Assembly: GCA_964525815.1 (NCBI GenBank)
Contig: CAZGJQ010000097.1
Location: forward strand, 1-7,488
Source: UBA1049 sp964525815
GTDB taxonomy: Bacteria > Bacillota > Clostridia > Oscillospirales > CAG-382
Direction: 5' to 3'
Length of the DNA: 7,488 nt
Shown piece by piece: positions 5,559-7,488 of this stretch. The translations under genes were made by a program, and so were the position numbers. Under the pieces are notes generated by a model. The model worked only from the letters and a program-made list of their open reading frames with translations. It was not told where the DNA came from and ran no database searches. Within the stretch, counting starts at the first letter, position 1. Every line of letters begins with the position of its first letter.

Positions 5559-6011
5559 ATGGATAAAAAACTTTACTTGGCATACGGTTCCAATTTGAAT
5601 TTAGAGCAAATGGCACACCGCTGCCGCACGGCAAAGCCTGTCGGGGCGACCTTCCTTAAGGATTACCGATTGCTTTTCCGAGGAGGATACGGAGGCTCTG
5701 TGGCAACCGTTGAGCCATTAAAGGGCAAGACTGTTCCCTGCTTGCTGTGGGAGATTACCCCTGCTGACGAAGCGGCACTCGACCGCTACGAGGGATTTCC
5801 GTTCCTCTATCGTAAGGAAACGGTCAAGGTGAAGCACGGCAGGAAATCGGTAAATGCAATGGTGTATATCATGAACGATGAGAGATCGCTTGGCGCTCCA
5901 AGCTGCTATTACTACAGCGTGATACTGGAAGGCTATAAAAGCGCTGGATTTGATATCGGCATACTAAAACAAGCTGTTGAGGATTCTATGGAGGCATATG
6001 ATGGACAATAA
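5559..6011 (+). CDS. Gamma-glutamylcyclotransferase-like protein (AIG2/GGCT fold)
   Basis: This 150-residue protein has the hallmarks of the GGCT/AIG2/BtrG family. The substrate-binding loop YGSN is at residues 9-12, KDYRLLFRGG at 34-43, and LDRYEGFPFLYRKE at 74-87, where Glu78 corresponds to the catalytic acid. SCYYYSVILEGYKSAG (115-130) is near the C-terminus. Family enzymes cleave gamma-glutamyl amides by cyclising the glutamyl group to 5-oxoproline, or release gamma-glutamyl protecting groups as in butirosin synthesis. Start: ATG 5559 has AGGAGG (5544-5549) nine bases upstream; the earlier TTG 5505 lies inside the amidoligase gene. Next to an amidoligase it may remove or edit what the amidoligase adds, or process the same intermediate; that is inference. 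It overlaps the DUF5049 gene by 11 bases. All key residues look intact. Confidence 0.9.
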   Translation: MDKKLYLAYGSNLNLEQMAHRCRTAKPVGATFLKDYRLLFRGGYGGSVATVEPLKGKTVPCLLWEITPADEAALDRYEGFPFLYRKETVKVKHGRKSVNAMVYIMNDERSLGAPSCYYYSVILEGYKSAGFDIGILKQAVEDSMEAYDGQ

Positions 6012-6180
6012 GGTAAAAGAACAGATACTCACCATCCGTGCCACGGGTGAAACGAATATGTTTGATGTGCCAAAGGTGCGGGAAATCGCCCTGCGCTATG
6101 GGTATAACAAGCTACTCGATTTCCTTGCTGATAATACGGATGCCTATGCTCGTTTCATTTTGACGGGTGAAGAAAAATAA
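6001..6180 (+). CDS. DUF5049 family small phage protein
   Basis: This 59-residue protein closely fits my memory of DUF5049: KVKEQILTIRATGETNMFDV (4-23), then a helical stretch REIALRYGYNKLLDFLADN (27-45), and the ending RFILTGEE (51-58). The family is small, found in phages and mobile elements of Firmicutes, and has no known function. Start: ATG 6001 is six bases after GGAGG (5990-5994). ATG 5998 would leave only three, and the TTG at 5977 lies too far inside the previous gene. It overlaps the cyclotransferase-like gene by 11 bases and is the last gene before the terminator. The charged helical pattern suggests a small binding protein, but this is weak. Confidence 0.85.
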   Translation: MDNKVKEQILTIRATGETNMFDVPKVREIALRYGYNKLLDFLADNTDAYARFILTGEEK

Positions 6181-6198
6181 ATATCTAAACATAAATCA

Positions 6199-6247
6199 GA
6201 GAACAGTGCCGGAAGTAATATCTTCGATGTGAACGGCTCTGTTTCTC
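6199..6247 (+). ncRNA. Long imperfect stem-loop in the gap before the terminase
   Basis: GAGAACAGTGCCG (6199-6211) can pair with CGGCTCTGTTTCTC (6234-6247), giving twelve pairs with one T-T mismatch and one bulged T. Within its loop, GAAG (6212-6215) pairs with CTTC (6222-6225). No tRNA, known riboswitch core or open frame is recognisable. Together with the terminator 17 bases downstream it could be an attenuator leader, a small RNA of about 95 bases, a 3'-end structure of the preceding mRNA, or part of a packaging site. A weak promoter-like pair (TTGACG 6160-6165, TATCTA 6182-6187) lies just upstream. Confidence 0.4.
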
Positions 6248-6263
6248 GTATAGATAGATTTTG

Positions 6264-6291
6264 AAGGCTTGCCAATGGCGGGTCTTTTTTT
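6264..6291 (+). terminator. Intrinsic terminator between the DUF5049 gene and the terminase
   Basis: AAGGCTTGCC (6264-6273) pairs with GGCGGGTCTT (6277-6286) around the loop AAT, using three G-U pairs. T6285-6291 provides a seven-T tract. On the + strand this is a standard terminator shape. It closes the amidoligase block just before the terminase ribosome site at 6303-6308, so the terminase would need read-through or antitermination, or its own promoter, which I do not see clearly. Confidence 0.7.
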
Positions 6292-6302
6292 ATGCCCGTG
6301 AA

Positions 6303-6308
6303 AGGAGG
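6303..6308 (+). promoter_or_regulatory. Ribosome binding site of the terminase, facing an ATA codon
   Basis: AGGAGG is a full-strength site, eight bases from ATA 6317-6319, which occupies the expected initiation position. It lies inside a 20-codon open frame (ATG 6292 to TAA 6352-6354, another phase) that has no ribosome site of its own because its ATG follows the T tract of the terminator. Confidence 0.65.
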
Positions 6309-6316
6309 CGGCAAAT

Positions 6317-7488
6317 ATACGGAAACTCAAGAGGTACAAACCGACTCGATTTAAAATTGCGGATTCGGTTTATGACAAAGCCGCCGCCGATTATGCTGTG
6401 GCTTTTGTCGAGGCACTCTGCCATACCAAAGGTACATGGTCGGGAAAGCCCTTTGAACTAATAGACTGGCAGGAGCAGATTGTACGCGATATTTTCGGTA
6501 CTATAAAGCCAAACGGATACCGCCAGTTCAACACTGCTTATGTGGAGATACCAAAAAAGATGGGAAAAAGTGAGCTTGCGGCGGCTATTGCCCTGTTGCT
6601 CACCTGCGGTGATAACGAGGAACGCGCCGAGGTCTACGGCTGTGCTGCTGACCGCAACCAGGCTTCCATCGTTTTTAACGTGGCGGCCGATATGGTTCGT
6701 ATGTGCCCTGCGCTGACTAAACGTGTCAAGATTCTTGATTCCATGAAACGGCTTATATATCTGCCCACCGGGAGTATTTATCAGGTATTGTCCGCTGATG
6801 TCGGCAACAAGCATGGCTTCAATACCCACGGTGTGGTTTTCGATGAGCTTCACACCCAACCGAACCGAAAACTCTACGATGTAATGACCAAGGGTAGCGG
6901 TGATGCGAGAATGCAGCCATTGTATTTTCTTATAACCACTGCCGGGGACAATCAGAACAGTATCTGCTGGGAGGTACACCAAAAGGCGCTGGATATTATA
7001 AACGGTAGAAAGCACGACCCAACATTCTACCCCGTGATATACGGTGCCGCTCCCGAAGAGGACTGGACTGATCCGAAGGTGTGGAAAAAAGCGAATCCCT
7101 CCCTCGGCATTACTGTCAGTATGGACAAAGTCAAAGCAGCGTTTGAGTCAGCAAGGCAGAATCCTGCCGAGGAGAACAGTTTTCGTCAGCTTCGCTTGAA
7201 TCAATGGGTCAAGCAGGCTGTGCGCTGGATGCCGATGGACAAGTGGGACAAATGCGCGTTTCCCGTAAACCGAGACGGTCTACACGGACGCGTTTGTTAT
7301 GGTGGTCTTGACCTCTCTTCCTCCACCGACATCACAGCATTCGTGCTGGTCTTTCCTCCATCCCACGAAGATGATAAATACAGTGTGCTACCCTTCTTCT
7401 GGATACCGGAGGACAATATTGATTTGCGTGTGCGACGCGACCATGTGAATTATGATGTGTGGCACAAACAAGGCTTTCTGCAAACTAC
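6317..7488 (+). CDS. terL: Phage terminase large subunit (incomplete, runs off right edge)
   Basis: This is the ATPase-nuclease motor that cuts concatemeric phage DNA and drives it into the prohead. The 390 visible residues include the adenine-side string FELIDWQEQIVRDIF (46-60), Walker A-like IPKKMGKSEL (78-87), Walker B VVFDELH (173-179), the coupling motif TTAG (207-210), and the first nuclease acidic strand GGLDLSSSTDITAF (329-342, Asp332). The rest of the nuclease domain lies beyond the edge. The frame opens after TGA 6299-6301 and contains no ATG, GTG or TTG before GTG 6398 (residue 28). AGGAGG (6303-6308) stands eight bases before ATA 6317, and the following RKLKRYKPTRF is what relatives usually carry right after Met. 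I therefore place the start at ATA 6317, as a rare start, a mutated ATG, or the result of a nearby frameshift. No small terminase subunit is seen in the window. Confidence 0.93.
   Translation, partial: MRKLKRYKPTRFKIADSVYDKAAADYAVAFVEALCHTKGTWSGKPFELIDWQEQIVRDIFGTIKPNGYRQFNTAYVEIPKKMGKSELAAAIALLLTCGDNEERAEVYGCAADRNQASIVFNVAADMVRMCPALTKRVKILDSMKRLIYLPTGSIYQVLSADVGNKHGFNTHGVVFDELHTQPNRKLYDVMTKGSGDARMQPLYFLITTAGDNQNSICWEVHQKALDIINGRKHDPTFYPVIYGAAPEEDWTDPKVWKKANPSLGITVSMDKVKAAFESARQNPAEENSFRQLRLNQWVKQAVRWMPMDKWDKCAFPVNRDGLHGRVCYGGLDLSSSTDITAFVLVFPPSHEDDKYSVLPFFWIPEDNIDLRVRRDHVNYDVWHKQGFLQT

Noticed and set aside
6458..7015. 185-codon open frame on the - strand
   Set aside because: It lies entirely antisense to the conserved terminase ATPase domain, and its translation shows no recognisable domain.

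Overview
The window reads as the start of the packaging module of a prophage or tailed phage (HK97-like), most likely from a Gram-positive Firmicutes host of the Clostridia. The reasons are strong AGGAGG-type ribosome binding sites, mixed base composition, and families that I know mainly from Clostridia prophages (DUF4314, DUF5049, a 'virulence-related' phage protein, and this subgroup of terminase). Every gene I can support lies on the + strand. No tRNA, rRNA, CRISPR array, insertion sequence or integrase is visible, and no gap between genes exceeds 150 bases.

Layout. (1) 3-3169 is a tightly coupled DNA-modification block: the tail of an unidentified gene, a PAPS-reductase-like PP-loop enzyme (85-909), and a very large C5-cytosine DNA methyltransferase (902-3169). 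Between catalytic motifs VIII and IX, the methyltransferase carries about 390 residues built of some twelve degenerate 'TL-x-A' repeats. (2) 3205-4480 begins with a promoter-like element. It holds three overlapping genes: a 'virulence-related' phage protein, a 111-residue unknown, and a DUF4314 protein. (3) 4481-6180 begins with an inverted repeat and a second copy of the same promoter-like element. It holds an amidoligase, a gamma-glutamylcyclotransferase-like protein and a DUF5049 protein. (4) 6181-6316 is a structured non-coding stretch ending in an intrinsic terminator. It leads into the large terminase subunit (6317 to the right edge, incomplete), which has no normal start codon where one is expected.

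How the parts may work together. The first block probably modifies phage DNA. Amidoligase and cyclotransferase families are respectively expected to make and break amide or gamma-glutamyl bonds, so the second and third blocks form a candidate peptide- or protein-modification cassette. Two observations tie these two blocks together. The virulence-related protein and the amidoligase share a related C-terminal module (KPxxNEK...LGFIGxE...LxGSSAF), and both genes lie behind the same 40-bp promoter-like repeat. The cassette ends at a terminator, after which late packaging genes begin. Functions are inferred from motifs read by eye; no database search was possible.
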